Below are positions 63,679 through 64,000 of a stretch of DNA of 64,000 nt, piece by piece. The position numbers were made by a program, and so were the translations under genes. The notes under the pieces were generated by a model, which did no database searches, had not been told where the DNA came from, and worked only from the letters and a program-made list of their open reading frames with translations. Location: the NCBI RefSeq assembly GCF_003429105.1, contig NZ_QVTD01000026.1, positions 16,547 through 80,546 on the forward strand. Direction: 5' to 3'. The DNA is from Peribacillus glennii (GTDB lineage: Bacteria > Bacillota > Bacilli > Bacillales > DSM-1321). Every line of letters starts with the position of its first letter. Within the stretch, counting starts at the first letter, position 1.

Positions 63679-64000
63679 CTAGCTACTTCTCTTATCCATT
63701 AATAGTAAGCAAATGAGTTTAAGCAAAAGATCATCTATGTCGTCGTGCTGATGGTCATCTTTGTTGCAATGATCCCAATCGTTTTTCTTGAAATCGTGAT
63801 GGTCCTCGTCATACCAATGATGCTTTTTGCAGTCATGCTTTTCCTTTTTATCTTGCTCCCGATCATAGTCGTCTTTTTTGTGGGATTCATAGTCATGTTT
63901 CTTGCAAGGGTCCCAATCATGTTTCTTACAGCAATCATTGTAGTCCTTGTTATGCCAGTAGTGCTTCTTGCAGTCATACTTTTCCTTTTTATCTTGCTCC
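63679..64000 (-). CDS. His/Asp/Lys/Cys-rich repeat protein (5' end outside window)
   Basis: The last 106 or so codons of a minus-strand gene. The protein has two copies of a unit of about 46 residues: EQDKKEKxDCKKHxW, then KKHDWDPCKKHDY or KKNDWDHCNKDDH, and ends in DIDDLLLKLICLLLMDKRSS. The His, Asp, Cys and Lys content is typical of cross-linked or metal-binding spore-coat proteins. The larger ORF in the overlapping frame is a shadow. It is open at the edge, so length and start are unknown. Confidence 0.7.
   Translation of the reverse strand, partial: EQDKKEKYDCKKHYWHNKDYNDCCKKHDWDPCKKHDYESHKKDDYDREQDKKEKHDCKKHHWYDEDHHDFKKNDWDHCNKDDHQHDDIDDLLLKLICLLLMDKRSS

Noticed and set aside
63735..63977. 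Minus-strand 80-codon ORF rich in Thr, Met and Ile
   Set aside because: Another frame of the coat-like repeat gene, open only because of the repeated DNA.

Overview
This 64 kb window comes from a low-GC, endospore-forming member of the Bacillaceae. The evidence is the density of Bacillus-type genes (ykvU, ykhA, ylbC, yfmQ, ywaD, yheC/yheD, ymaF, a spo0M-like gene, KinA-type kinase, InhA-type protease), strong GGAGG ribosome sites, frequent TTG/GTG starts, and a yybP-ykoY manganese riboswitch. No rRNA, tRNA, CRISPR array or intact insertion sequence was seen. The species cannot be fixed from this sequence alone.

Layout. 1-5 kb: 3' part of an RND efflux pump with a repeat-bearing Ala/Gln/Pro insert, a YkvU-type flippase that seems to start at ATT, and a Nudix hydrolase. 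5-13.4 kb: single housekeeping-type genes (DegV, DUF1801, SE1832 family, GNAT, LysR, YkhA thioesterase, YlbC-type CAP protein). 13.5-23.2 kb, all minus strand: an MFS permease; then a six-gene operon with its own terminator (ABC importer ATPase, permease and lipoprotein; a nitrilase-fold protein with Ser at the catalytic Cys position; an amidase; a TSUP exporter) under a HutC-type GntR regulator; then a sulfite-oxidase-type molybdoenzyme. 23.4-33.5 kb: two PAS histidine kinases, a 1.7 kb segment between inverted repeats that holds yfmQ and an orphan FMN-riboswitch remnant, a YwaD aminopeptidase, pepT, and a dps gene broken by an in-frame TAG. 33.6-44.3 kb: a Met-rich SDR enzyme, threonine synthase, and a complete sucrose operon (scrR-scrA-scrB-scrK-malL) with four perfect or near-perfect operators.

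44.4-55.2 kb is rich in spore-type and surface-type genes: an ATP-grasp ligase facing a run of three YheC/YheD ATP-grasp genes, a duplicated DUF2935 protein, a His-rich YmaF protein, a TANGO2/NRDE protein, and two secreted low-complexity repeat proteins. 55.4-61 kb, minus strand: a radical SAM protein, a CNNM/CorC-type transporter, a Mn-riboswitch operon (FbpB-like small protein, short Spo0M-like protein, YkvA-like protein, TerC-family metal transporter), and glycerate kinase. 61.3-64 kb: an InhA-type metalloprotease and the C-terminal part of a His/Asp/Lys/Cys-rich repeat protein running off the window.

A dispersed palindromic repeat (core GGGGGACTGACCCCC) sits in at least nine intergenic places, nearly always just downstream of genes. 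The most interesting items are the Mn-riboswitch operon, the Cys-to-Ser nitrilase homologue in its transport/amidase/sulfur cluster, the orphan FMN riboswitch inside an inverted-repeat-bounded segment, the apparent ATT starts, the interrupted dps gene and the repeat proteins.
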